Shown piece after piece: positions 1 through 5,064 of a stretch of DNA of 8,356 nt. The DNA lies in assembly GCA_050735975.1 (NCBI GenBank), contig JBOHVS010000296.1:1-8356 (forward strand), given 5' to 3'. The DNA is from DATMBL01 sp050735975 (GTDB lineage: Bacteria; Desulfobacterota; Binatia; UBA9968). Within the stretch, counting starts at the first letter, position 1; the number at the start of each line of letters is the position of its first letter. A program made the translations under genes and the position numbers. The notes beneath the pieces were generated by a model that was not told the DNA's origin, searched no databases, and was given only the letters and a program-made list of their open reading frames with translations.

Positions 1-193
1 GTAGCCGTGGATCGTCGTCCATCAGATAATACTTGCCGTCGTTAGTCGTGCGCTCAGAAGCCATGCCGGACGCGCCGAGCTTGCCGTCCGCCAGATTGAA
101 CAGCGCCGATTTCGAAAGGAGTACATCAAGCTCGTCGCTCATCTTCCGCTCCAGGACATCCGCGCGCTCGTTCAGCGATGTATTCTCCGCCAT
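1..193 (-). CDS. hypothetical protein, N-terminal part only
   Basis: This is an open reading frame running off the left edge of the window, of which the first 64 codons are visible. The start is well supported: a perfect AGGAGG ribosome binding site lies 7 nt upstream of the ATG at 193. The protein begins MAENTSLNERADVLERKMSDEL and is soluble and rich in charged residues. Residues 6-30 look like an amphipathic helix or short coiled coil. No signal peptide or membrane segment is seen. I do not recognise the family. It points away from the cassette array, where an integron integrase often sits, but its N-terminus is nothing like a tyrosine recombinase. A plausible promoter and a small hairpin lie upstream. 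Confidence 0.72.
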   Translation of the reverse strand, partial: MAENTSLNERADVLERKMSDELDVLLSKSALFNLADGKLGASGMASERTTNDGKYYLMDDDPRL

Positions 194-269
194 GGTTTGA
201 TCCTCCTAATTGACTCGCCCGACTATCGAGCTTTCTGAAGACTCTACTCCCGCACGGATGCCCGTGCAA

Positions 270-298
270 CTCATAAACTCACAAGAATAAGGAGTCAA
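270..298 (-). promoter_or_regulatory. possible sigma70-type promoter for the leftward gene at 193
   Basis: On the minus strand TTGACT (293-298) is followed after exactly 17 nt by TATGAG (270-275), a good -35 and a weak -10 (4 of 6 matches). The expected transcription start is near 263. There lies a perfect 6-bp inverted repeat, GCACGG-ATGC-CCGTGC (252-267), which could be an operator or a 5' leader hairpin. This rests on motif matching only. Confidence 0.33.
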
Positions 299-331
299 AT
301 TAAGGCAGCCCGAACGGGTCCAACCTGTCAC

Positions 332-345
332 GGGTCGGACCAGGC
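332..345 (+). repeat. short palindromic repeat, copy 1 (left edge of cassette array)
   Basis: GGGTCGGACCAGGC contains the near-perfect palindrome GGTC-G-GACC. Almost the same sequence (GGGTCGGACCAAGGC) occurs at 2746-2760, and a related GGGTCAGAC at 3651-3659, all in the same orientation. The copies at 332 and 2746 bracket the cassette array. Motifs of this kind are, from memory, common near REP-associated (RAYT/IS200-like) elements, but no transposase is present here, so the family assignment is an inference. Confidence 0.45.
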
Positions 346-370
346 TAAGTCTCAGCAATCGATCGCACGA

Positions 371-760
371 GTGTTTGATGAAAATTGGGAAGTGGTCAGG
401 GGAGGGGATCACCCTGAGTTAGCCCGGGGTTTGCTCGAACTCGACGAGCTGGTCGTGGTCACATGGACTTACGATGCGGCTCCGTGCCATCGCTCCTACG
501 AGCTGCTGGCGCAAGCCTTTGCGTTGAACAAACCGAGGGCCGTTCTACGTAATCGATATTTGCTTTGCCCGACTGGCAAGCAGATTGTAATGATTGTTAT
601 GTCTGACCCCACAGTGTTCCACATCATCGACGTATGCGTTCTTTTTCCTCCGTATAGCTATGTTCTTTTCGCGTTACCGGAAGCACCGGAGTTCTTGCGC
701 GGCTTAAAAGGGATCACGAAACAAGAATGCAACAATCCCGACATTTGGTTCGACCTGTAA
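371..760 (+). CDS. cassette-borne hypothetical protein, probably 5'-truncated
   Basis: This is a 129-residue ORF from a GTG, ending 9 nt before the first attC site and in the same orientation, as expected of a cassette gene. The start is doubtful: there is no ribosome binding site, and the frame stays open upstream to 239 without ATG, GTG or TTG. The repeat at 332-345 falls inside this open stretch, so the true N-terminus may have been lost when the repeat-bearing DNA joined the array. No R' box (GTTRRRY) is seen to the left, so the left cassette boundary is missing. The protein mixes acidic helical stretches near the N-terminus with a hydrophobic beta-like stretch around residues 73-100 (IVMIVMSD, VCVLFPPYSYVLFAL). 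I do not recognise a family and see no catalytic motif. Confidence 0.5.
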   Translation: MFDENWEVVRGGDHPELARGLLELDELVVVTWTYDAAPCHRSYELLAQAFALNKPRAVLRNRYLLCPTGKQIVMIVMSDPTVFHIIDVCVLFPPYSYVLFALPEAPEFLRGLKGITKQECNNPDIWFDL

Positions 761-769
761 TATTCTGCG

Positions 770-833
770 ATCTAACGATAGCCTTGAGGGCGACGCACGA
801 AAGGCCGCGCGCGCCTCAGGCTTGGCGTTAGGC
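770..833 (+). other. integron attC recombination site 1 (64 bp)
   Basis: The R'' box ATCTAAC (770-776) fits RYYYAAC and the R' box GTTAGGC (827-833) fits GTTRRRY. Inside, the L'' arm GCCTTGAGG (781-789) pairs with the L' arm CCTCAGGC (814-821), leaving one unpaired T (784 or 785). That extrahelical base is how IntI recognises the folded bottom strand of an attC. The spacing between R'' and the L'' arm is the same as in the other sites here. The site closes the first cassette, and recombination would occur at the G/TT of 827-829. Confidence 0.9.
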
Positions 834-877
834 AAGCGCTGGAACTTTTGCTGAAACGGTGATTCTATGCGGGGTCA

Positions 878-1114
878 ATGGATTTCGAACTTATCGGCGA
901 GATTCTGGATATTCAGCCGATTGCGGTTGGCCGAGGCGTGCGCGAGCTTGCCCGACTACGCAGACGCTATGGTAGGGGCCGGTGGAGAAAATTGAAGGGG
1001 ATTGCCAGGGTCCGCCTCATAGATGGCACAATTCATACTGCTGAGGTACATTGGTATGAAGCTCACGGTATCGGACGGAAGGAACTCAAGATAAAGTTTC
1101 CTTTGCTGGATTAG
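878..1114 (+). CDS. conserved hypothetical protein, first gene of two-gene cassette
   Basis: This is a 78-residue basic protein with an N-terminal stretch MDFELIGEILDIQPIAVGRG, a basic patch (RRRYGRGRWRKLKG, about residues 28-41), and the C-terminal block AEVHWYEAHGIGRKELKIK. I recall small proteins with this GRGRWRKLKG and HWYEAHGIGRKE pattern as widespread unnamed hypotheticals; no function is known to me. The positive charge would suit nucleic-acid binding or toxin-like activity, but nothing proves that. The ATG at 878 has GGGG 7-10 nt upstream. It lies 44 nt after attC 1, and the next gene starts 2 nt after its stop, so the two are probably translated together. Confidence 0.78.
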   Translation: MDFELIGEILDIQPIAVGRGVRELARLRRRYGRGRWRKLKGIARVRLIDGTIHTAEVHWYEAHGIGRKELKIKFPLLD

Positions 1115-1116
1115 CT

Positions 1117-1356
1117 ATGAAGAAACGAACCAAACAAGAGAGATATTTTGTGGTCTGTATCAACAACAAGAAGTACGAGGCTTCTCTTGAAGTAGGAAAA
1201 CTCTATCGGGTCATTCCTGACGAAGAAGCAGAATCCCATGGGTATCTGCGCGTGGTTGATGAAAGTGGTGAGGATTATGGATATTCGGCGAACCGCTTCT
1301 TTCGCCTCGAAGTGCCCAAGCCGCTTGAGCGAGCCCTACTAAGGGCCTCGTCCTAA
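1117..1356 (+). CDS. conserved hypothetical protein, second gene of two-gene cassette
   Basis: This 79-residue protein has the core FVVCINNKKYEASLEVGKLYRVIPD (about residues 11-35) followed by YLRVVDESGEDYGYSANRFFRLEVP. The pattern suggests a small beta-barrel and matches a family of unnamed small proteins I recall from many soil bacteria. There is no signal peptide or membrane segment. Its ATG begins 2 nt after the stop of the upstream gene and has no clear ribosome binding site of its own, which implies translational coupling. The stop is 12 nt before the R'' box of attC 2. The gene pair is the whole content of one cassette. A two-component toxin-antitoxin or partner-protein role is conceivable but unproven. 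Confidence 0.78.
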   Translation: MKKRTKQERYFVVCINNKKYEASLEVGKLYRVIPDEEAESHGYLRVVDESGEDYGYSANRFFRLEVPKPLERALLRASS

Positions 1357-1368
1357 AGGTGTCCCCTT

Positions 1369-1477
1369 GCCTAACTCTAGGCTTGAGACCGCCGCTCAGA
1401 GCGCGGCTCAGCCTCGGCGTTCGCGGCTAGATCCGACGGGCCTACGGCCCGCAGCTCAGCCGCGAACCCCGTTAGGC
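1369..1477 (+). other. integron attC recombination site 2 (109 bp, composite inner arms)
   Basis: The R'' box GCCTAAC (1369-1375) and R' box GTTAGGC (1471-1477) are exact complements. L'' is GGCTTGAG (1380-1387), with the same 5-nt spacing to R'' as in the neighbouring sites. Two copies of the matching arm CTCAGCC exist, at 1407-1413 and 1455-1461. Each can pair with L'' leaving one unpaired T. A second inverted repeat, TTCGCGGCT (1420-1428) with AGCCGCGAA (1458-1466), encloses a GGGCC-TAC-GGCCC hairpin (1438-1450). The site therefore reads like one attC with a duplicated or fused half. Confidence 0.88.
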
Positions 1478-1493
1478 GTACACAAAACGGTCC

Positions 1494-2123
1494 ATGTCGA
1501 CAAAATCAACAAACTCCGGCTTCTGCGCGCTGTGCGGACTCCGCGCGACGAAAACGACGATGATGGCCCATGTGGAGACATGCGTCGCTGCGCACGACAA
1601 AATCGGCCAGCCACAACCGCTGGTCGTTCTCCGTTTCGCCGCAGTCGGCGACCCCCGCTACTGGCTTGTCATCGAGGCCAAGGCGAACGCGCAATTGCGT
1701 CACGTGGATGCCGTGTTGCGCCAACTTTGGCTGGAATGCTGTGGACATATGAGCGCGTTCCGCCTCGGGAGGCGCGAGCTGGCGATGACCACCGCGACGG
1801 CCATCGCATTCGCCCGCGCAGCGAGTAAGGTGGAATACGAGTACGACTTCGGGAGCACGACTGCGTTGACGGGCGAACTGGTATGCAAGCGACAGGGTTC
1901 GATCGGCCGCGCGTCCGTTCGACTGCTCGCGCGCAATGAAGCGCTCGTGTGGCCATGTGGCGATTGCAAAGCCCCCGCGACAGTGGTGTGTCCATACTGC
2001 ATCGATTCCGACGACGGGCTCTTCTGCGATGCACATGCCGAGACGCACGAACATGCCGGCGAGGAAGTCTACCTTCCGGTAGTTAATTCACCGCGAATGG
2101 GCGTGTGCGCCTACAGCGGATGA
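1494..2123 (+). CDS. zinc-finger protein with pRiA4b ORF-3-like domain
   Basis: This is a 209-residue soluble protein beginning 16 nt after attC 2. The N-terminus holds a C-x2-C-x11-H-x3-C zinc finger (Cys11, Cys14, His26, Cys30). The centre resembles the plasmid pRiA4b ORF-3 family: a strand PRYWLVIEA (54-62), the segment LRHVDAVLRQLWLECCGHMSAFRL (68-91) and the signature YEYDFGSTTALTGELV (115-130). The C-terminus carries more likely metal ligands: Cys155, Cys158, Cys166, Cys169, Cys178, His181 and nearby histidines. The molecular role of pRiA4b ORF-3 proteins is not established; they are frequent on plasmids and other mobile DNA. Zinc or nucleic-acid binding is inferred from the fingers. 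Only a weak ribosome binding site is seen, which is common in cassettes. It is the sole gene of its cassette. Confidence 0.75.
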   Translation: MSTKSTNSGFCALCGLRATKTTMMAHVETCVAAHDKIGQPQPLVVLRFAAVGDPRYWLVIEAKANAQLRHVDAVLRQLWLECCGHMSAFRLGRRELAMTTATAIAFARAASKVEYEYDFGSTTALTGELVCKRQGSIGRASVRLLARNEALVWPCGDCKAPATVVCPYCIDSDDGLFCDAHAETHEHAGEEVYLPVVNSPRMGVCAYSG

Positions 2124-2150
2124 GCGGCCCCAGACGTATGCGGGCGTGAT

Positions 2151-2235
2151 GCCTAACCCGCCGCTTGAGCCGATTGCGAGATTCAGCAATGGATGATTCA
2201 CGTTCTGATAACGGCTCAGCGGCATAACGTTATGC
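2151..2235 (+). other. integron attC recombination site 3 (85 bp)
   Basis: The R'' box is GCCTAAC (2151-2157) and the R' box GTTATGC (2229-2235), a one-base departure from GTTRRRY. L'' CCGCTTGAGCC (2161-2171) pairs with GGCTCAGCGG (2213-2222) over ten base pairs with one unpaired T, as in site 1. The 41-nt tip between the arms is less structured. The ATG inside the R' box (2232) is in frame with the downstream GFA gene but is not its likely start. Confidence 0.88.
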
Positions 2236-2264
2236 GTCATGAGAATCATCCGAAGAGGTGCTCA

Positions 2265-2669
2265 ATGTCTTCCCGAACAGCCACTTGTTCCTGCGGACAA
2301 CTGCGCATTCAAGTCGAAGGCGAACCACGAGGCGTTGGCATTTGCCACTGCCTAGCCTGCCAGCAAAGGACTGGCAGTGTCTTCGCCGCACTGGCCAGCT
2401 TCTCCGCTCCGTTCAAAATCTTTGGTAACGCCACCGAATACGTTCGTGTCGGGGATCAAGGAGCCAAATTCATATTCAGGTTCTGCCCAGTTTGTGGGAC
2501 TACCGTCTTCCACACCGAAGACGGTTACAATGAGTCTGTGAGCGTCGCCGTGGGTGCGTTTGCTGACCCTAACTTTGCAGCGCCTCGAGTTTCCATCTAC
2601 GACGGCCGTAGGCACCCGTGGGTTCAGTTGCCGCCAGGCACGAGAACGTTCGACAAAGATCCCACTTGA
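2265..2669 (+). CDS. GFA-family (glutathione-dependent formaldehyde-activating-like) zinc protein
   Basis: This 134-residue cytoplasmic protein has the zinc-ligand pattern of the GFA/CENP-V fold: Cys8 and Cys10 (TCSCGQLRI), Cys27, Cys29 and Cys32 (ICHCLACQQRTG), and Cys74 and Cys77 (FCPVCGTTVF). The family is named after an enzyme thought to speed formation of S-hydroxymethylglutathione from formaldehyde, but most members have no proven substrate. GFA proteins are, from memory, frequent in integron cassettes. The ATG at 2265 is preferred because AGAGGTG lies just upstream and the protein then begins directly with the zinc motif. The same frame runs back to ATGs at 2232 and 2193, but these sit inside attC 3. 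It is the last complete gene of the array, followed by a broken attC. Confidence 0.88.
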   Translation: MSSRTATCSCGQLRIQVEGEPRGVGICHCLACQQRTGSVFAALASFSAPFKIFGNATEYVRVGDQGAKFIFRFCPVCGTTVFHTEDGYNESVSVAVGAFADPNFAAPRVSIYDGRRHPWVQLPPGTRTFDKDPT

Positions 2670-2708
2670 TCACAAACTCTGACCATACCGCACAGAGGCC
2701 GAAGTGAC

Positions 2709-2730
2709 GCCTAACCCTTCGCTCCAGGAA
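2709..2730 (+). other. truncated attC site 4 (left half only)
   Basis: GCCTAAC (2709-2715) is followed after five bases by GCTCCAGG (2721-2728), the R'' box and L'' arm of a further attC with the same spacing as sites 1-3. No L' arm or R' box follows. Instead the sequence changes to the segment carrying the GGGTCGGACC repeat. I searched by eye to 3763 for a matching GTTRRRY half and found none. The site is therefore probably dead. Confidence 0.68.
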
Positions 2731-2745
2731 TAGGGGTTGATTCCG

Positions 2746-2760
2746 GGGTCGGACCAAGGC
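2746..2760 (+). repeat. short palindromic repeat, copy 2 (right edge of cassette array)
   Basis: GGGTCGGACCAAGGC is nearly identical to 332-345 and lies about 16 nt after the broken attC 4. It is followed by AACTTCTTGATTTGACAAT (2761-2779), which is partly echoed after the third copy (ACTTCTACAACTCGAC). No transposase reading frame adjoins it. Confidence 0.45.
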
Positions 2761-2810
2761 AACTTCTTGATTTGACAATAGAAGATAGCATAAAGAGCAT
2801 CGTTCAGAGC

Positions 2811-3095
2811 TTAGCGGTTCGCTTTTTGACGCCGAAAAGCAACCTCTAAGGAAAAAGATACCGCGCGCAAACCGCCATTTTCTACCCGGTCACGTTTGGC
2901 ATCAAATAGCCGTGGGGCACCAGGCAACAGTCCAGGCTTTAAGCTTTCAAACAGTTTGACCGCTTTGGTTCGTTCAAGATCCTTTGAAAAGATAGCAATC
3001 CAAGCTGCATCTGATTCGGAAGCTGCGATCGGCGCCGTTATTTGCACTGGCATTTCAAGGCTGAAAAACGCTTCGATGGATTTCGAGGGAAGCAC
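2811..3095 (-). CDS. doubtful small ORF, function unknown
   Basis: This is a 94-codon leftward frame with no recognisable domain and no clear ribosome binding site. A rightward frame of similar length (2896-3162) covers much of the same DNA, and neither is obviously protein-like. The leftward reading is slightly preferred because it continues the direction of the DUF4258/DUF2283 pair, ending where the repeat-bearing segment begins. An inner ATG would give a protein starting MPVQITAPIAASESDAAW. It may equally be non-coding debris of the insertion that cut attC 4. Confidence 0.22.
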   Translation of the reverse strand: MLPSKSIEAFFSLEMPVQITAPIAASESDAAWIAIFSKDLERTKAVKLFESLKPGLLPGAPRLFDAKRDRVENGGLRAVSFSLEVAFRRQKANR

Positions 3096-3105
3096 CGGTC
3101 TGAAG

Positions 3106-3312
3106 TTACGGCGAAACCTGGTATTTCACCGGAAGCAGGCTTTCGAGACTCAGATGCTTTGAAGCATCCATAATCTCGATCCCCACTATTCGATCATCCG
3201 CTCCAATGTCCAGCACAATGTCTTCCGAAGGACGTCGGTTAATGACTTCCTGCTTTCGCTCGTCGAGCCTAATGTATAGCAGGTCCTTTTTGGTGTCATA
3301 CTGAATCTGCAT
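3106..3312 (-). CDS. DUF2283 family protein
   Basis: This 68-residue protein is typical in length and pattern for DUF2283: MQIQYDTKKDLLYIRLDE at the N-terminus, then DIVLDIGADDRIVGIEIMDASKHL (about residues 34-57). The family is a small beta-rich fold whose genes often sit beside DUF4258 genes. The pair has been viewed as toxin-antitoxin-like, with DUF2283 as the presumed antitoxin, though this is not proven. The ATG at 3312 is chosen because it lies 2 nt after the stop of the DUF4258 gene (TGA-AA-ATG), giving coupled translation; an in-frame GTG at 3324 is possible. Its partner upstream is frameshifted, so it may now be orphaned. Confidence 0.85.
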   Translation of the reverse strand: MQIQYDTKKDLLYIRLDERKQEVINRRPSEDIVLDIGADDRIVGIEIMDASKHLSLESLLPVKYQVSP

Positions 3313-3314
3313 TT

Positions 3315-3573
3315 TCAGTCCCACTTTCCATAGAAGACGTAAACAGTCGCAGTTACTATAACATCTCCTTCGACGGCATAAAACACTTCAACTTTCTTCT
3401 GCTCGTAATGCCTGCCCTGCCGCAGTTGGTTTAAATCGTAGATCTTGCTCTTGCCAACGCGGCCGTATCTCGCTGGTATGGAGTTGCCTGAATTGATCAC
3501 ATCTCTGATCTTCTTCATTAGTGCCCCGTTCATCAGCTCGCTCCAATGTATGCGGATCGATTCGAATCTCCAT
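3315..3573 (-). pseudogene. DUF4258 family protein, frameshifted
   Basis: Two frames must be joined to give a family-like protein. The first, from ATG 3573, reads MEIRIDPHTLERADERGTNEE; the second reads IRDVINSGNSIPARYGRVGK and ends VEVFYAVEGDVIVTATVYVFYGKW. The total of 259 nt (3n+1) fits a single inserted base in the GAAGAAGATC stretch at about 3507-3520. Without it the text reads TNEEIRDVINSG in one frame, as expected of DUF4258. DUF4258 is a small RelE/BrnT-like domain suspected to be the toxin partner of DUF2283. An ATG at 3533 could still start a shortened 72-residue protein that lacks the N-terminal helix. Either the gene has decayed or the base is a sequencing error. Confidence 0.75.
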
Positions 3574-3641
3574 CTATTCCAGCCGCCAGATGCTATTCCG
3601 ATGAAAGAATGAAATCAATGATACCCGGTCTGAACTTGAAC

Positions 3642-3660
3642 AGTCTGCCAGGGTCAGACT
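3642..3660 (+). repeat. palindromic repeat, copy 3
   Basis: AGTCTG-ccagggt-CAGACT is a perfect 6-bp inverted repeat containing GGGTCAGAC (3651-3659), which resembles the repeats at 332 and 2746. A run of eight T follows at about 3674. As hairpin plus distant T-run it is a poor terminator. A remnant end of the same repeat family is the better reading. Between 3574 and 3763 I see nothing else. Confidence 0.4.
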
Positions 3661-3763
3661 TCTACAACTCGACTTTTTTTTGCACCGTGAAGATTTGGTT
3701 CGCGGTTCAAAGCCATCGGGGCGTTCAATCGTTGAAAAGTTCAAGGGTCAAAGCCGGGGCGGC

Positions 3764-4801
3764 TTAGACGCCCGTGCGGCGGTTGTAGCGGATCGAATCC
3801 ACGAAAGCGGTGACGATGAATCCTGCTCCGATCAGCCCGGTTACCACCTCGGGGATGTGCCTGATCGTGTTCAGGAACATAATCACCGCGAGGGCGATGA
3901 TTGCGTAGAACGCGCCGTGCTCCAGGTATCGGTAAGAGGCGAGCGTTTCGCGCTCCACCAGCATGATCGTCAGGCTCCGGACGAACATAGCGCCCACGCC
4001 GAGGCCGATGGCAATGATGAAAAGGTTGTTCGAGAGCGCAAAGGCGGCGATCACCCCATCGAAGCTGAAACTCGCGTCGAGCACTTCGAGGTAGAGGAAC
4101 GCCGCCGCGCCGGATCGCGCTACTTCTCCGGTGACCGCTGATTCCACGCTGAGCACCGCCGAGATGCCGTCCACCGCAATGTAGGTCACGAGGCCGAAGA
4201 TTCCAACGACGAGGAACTCCACCTGCTCATGCCCGGGAAGCCAGGTGGAAACCAGGTAGAGCAGTAGCAGTACCAGCCCCAGTTCGGCCGCCTCGATCCG
4301 CCCGAGGCGGGTGAGGGGGCGTTCGATGATGGCGATCCAATGCACGTCTTTTTCATGGTCGAAAAAGTGCTTGAGGCCGACCATAGCGAGAAATGCGCCC
4401 CCGAAAGCCGAGACAGCGATGTGCGCGCTGGCAAGAAGGCGCGAGTAGCGATCCGGGTCAGTGGCGGCCATGAACAACGCCGAGAAGGGATCGATTCGCG
4501 CAATGATCGCGACGATGACAAGCGGGAAGACAATCCGCATGCCGAAGACCGCGATGGCGATCCCCCATGTAATGAATCGCTGACGCCATACGGGAGTCAT
4601 CCCTTTCAGCACCGTCGCGTTCACGACGGCGTTGTCGAAGGATAGCGAGACTTCGAGAATCGCCAGCACCGCGACAATGAACATCGTCGAAAGAGCGCCG
4701 ACCAAGCTGCCGGTGGCCTCCCAGCCGAGAAAGGCCCCGAGGCCGAGTCCAGCGAAGGTCACCAGGAACGAGCTGCGAAAGTATCTGATAGCGGTGCGCA
4801 C
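3764..4801 (-). CDS. DUF475 integral membrane protein (TerC superfamily)
   Basis: This 345-residue inner-membrane protein has many hydrophobic segments, among them about residues 10-27, 35-52, 76-102, 126-145, 171-188, 194-215, 256-280, 296-312 and 317-336. Two halves each carry the acidic signature of the TerC superfamily: EVSLSFDNAVVNATVLKGM (Glu50, Asp56, Asn57) and EVLDASFSFDGVIAAFAL (Glu239, Asp248, Gly249). Relatives act in tellurite-resistance clusters and in metal (for example Mn2+) export at the membrane; the substrate here is unknown. Length is normal for DUF475. The start is a GTG without ribosome binding site, directly abutting the stop of a short upstream frame (4802-4858). The gene stands alone, facing away from the YceI gene. 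Confidence 0.9.
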   Translation of the reverse strand: MRTAIRYFRSSFLVTFAGLGLGAFLGWEATGSLVGALSTMFIVAVLAILEVSLSFDNAVVNATVLKGMTPVWRQRFITWGIAIAVFGMRIVFPLVIVAIIARIDPFSALFMAATDPDRYSRLLASAHIAVSAFGGAFLAMVGLKHFFDHEKDVHWIAIIERPLTRLGRIEAAELGLVLLLLYLVSTWLPGHEQVEFLVVGIFGLVTYIAVDGISAVLSVESAVTGEVARSGAAAFLYLEVLDASFSFDGVIAAFALSNNLFIIAIGLGVGAMFVRSLTIMLVERETLASYRYLEHGAFYAIIALAVIMFLNTIRHIPEVVTGLIGAGFIVTAFVDSIRYNRRTGV

Positions 4802-4858
4802 TTATCCGAGTCGATTAGCGCAATCGCGGGCGGCTGTCCAGTCCTGTCCGGTCGCCAT
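4802..4858 (-). other. possible 18-residue leader ORF abutting the DUF475 start
   Basis: On the minus strand an ATG at 4858 opens a frame MATGQDWTAARDCANRLG whose TAA (4802-4804) is immediately followed by the GTG start of the DUF475 gene. AAAGGA lies about 13-18 nt upstream of the ATG. As the main gene lacks its own ribosome binding site, coupling through this leader frame is possible. A short frame like this can also occur by chance. Confidence 0.3.
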
Positions 4859-4880
4859 GTGGGTTTCCAGTCCTTTCCGG
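4837..4880. repeat. two 15-bp direct repeats upstream of DUF475
   Basis: TCCAGTCCTGTCCGG (4837-4851) and TCCAGTCCTTTCCGG (4866-4880) differ by one base and are spaced 29 nt apart, start to start. They lie in the divergent region between the DUF475 and YceI genes and could be tandem binding sites for a regulator. The first overlaps the possible leader ORF. Confidence 0.35.
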
Positions 4881-4934
4881 CCTCTTAACTCGCGTGGCGC
4901 GGGGATTTGGGAGTCCGGCCCGGGTTGTAGTCTT

Positions 4935-5009
4935 CCTCGTTTCGGGAGTCTTGCTATGCTAAATCTTAGATATGGCTCTCAGTATCGTTTCATCTGCAAA
5001 AGAGAAATT
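4935..5009 (+). repeat. direct repeat copy A (promoter and first codons of the GGQ gene)
   Basis: About 75 bp here match 6485-6559 at a constant offset of 1550. The stretch 4951-5008 differs at only two positions; the left 16-20 bp are less alike. The repeat includes an extended -10-like TGCTATGCT (4952-4960) just before the ATG at 4972, so a transcript would be nearly leaderless. Copy A therefore duplicates promoter, start and about 12 codons of the release-factor-like gene and may now drive the YceI gene. Confidence 0.85.
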
Positions 5010-5052
5010 GAGCTTTACTGTTCGAGCGCACCCCACAGTCGAGGGGCAATGA
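4972..5052 (+). pseudogene. truncated 5' fragment of release-factor-like gene
   Basis: The frame reads MALSIVSSAKEK, matching MGLSIVSPAKEK of the intact gene at 6522, then diverges (LSFTVRAHPTVEGQ) and stops after 26 codons. The intact homologue continues with the helix leading to the GGQ domain, so this is a broken start fragment left by the duplication. It might be translated as a short leader peptide, since the stop is 12 nt before the YceI start. Confidence 0.65.
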
Positions 5053-5064
5053 AAGGGTGAAAAC

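Noticed and set aside
1..193. Integron integrase gene at the left end
   Set aside because: The visible 64 residues show no resemblance to the N-terminus of a tyrosine recombinase, and no attI-like site is seen between it and the first cassette.
1506..2054. Long leftward open frames opposite the pRiA4b-like gene
   Set aside because: They are arginine/histidine-rich antisense frames without family features; the rightward frame has clear zinc motifs and cassette context.
2193..2264. N-terminal extension of the GFA protein from upstream ATGs (2193, 2232)
   Set aside because: These codons lie in or at attC 3; the ATG at 2265 has a ribosome binding site and starts directly before the zinc motif.
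2896..3162. Rightward 88-codon frame
   Set aside because: Ribosome binding site and domain are lacking, and it runs into the DUF2283 gene on the other strand.
3642..3682. Rho-independent terminator formed by the 6-bp hairpin and T8 run
   Set aside because: The T-run begins about 13 nt after the stem, too far for an intrinsic terminator, and the stem belongs to the GGGTC(G/A)GAC repeat family.
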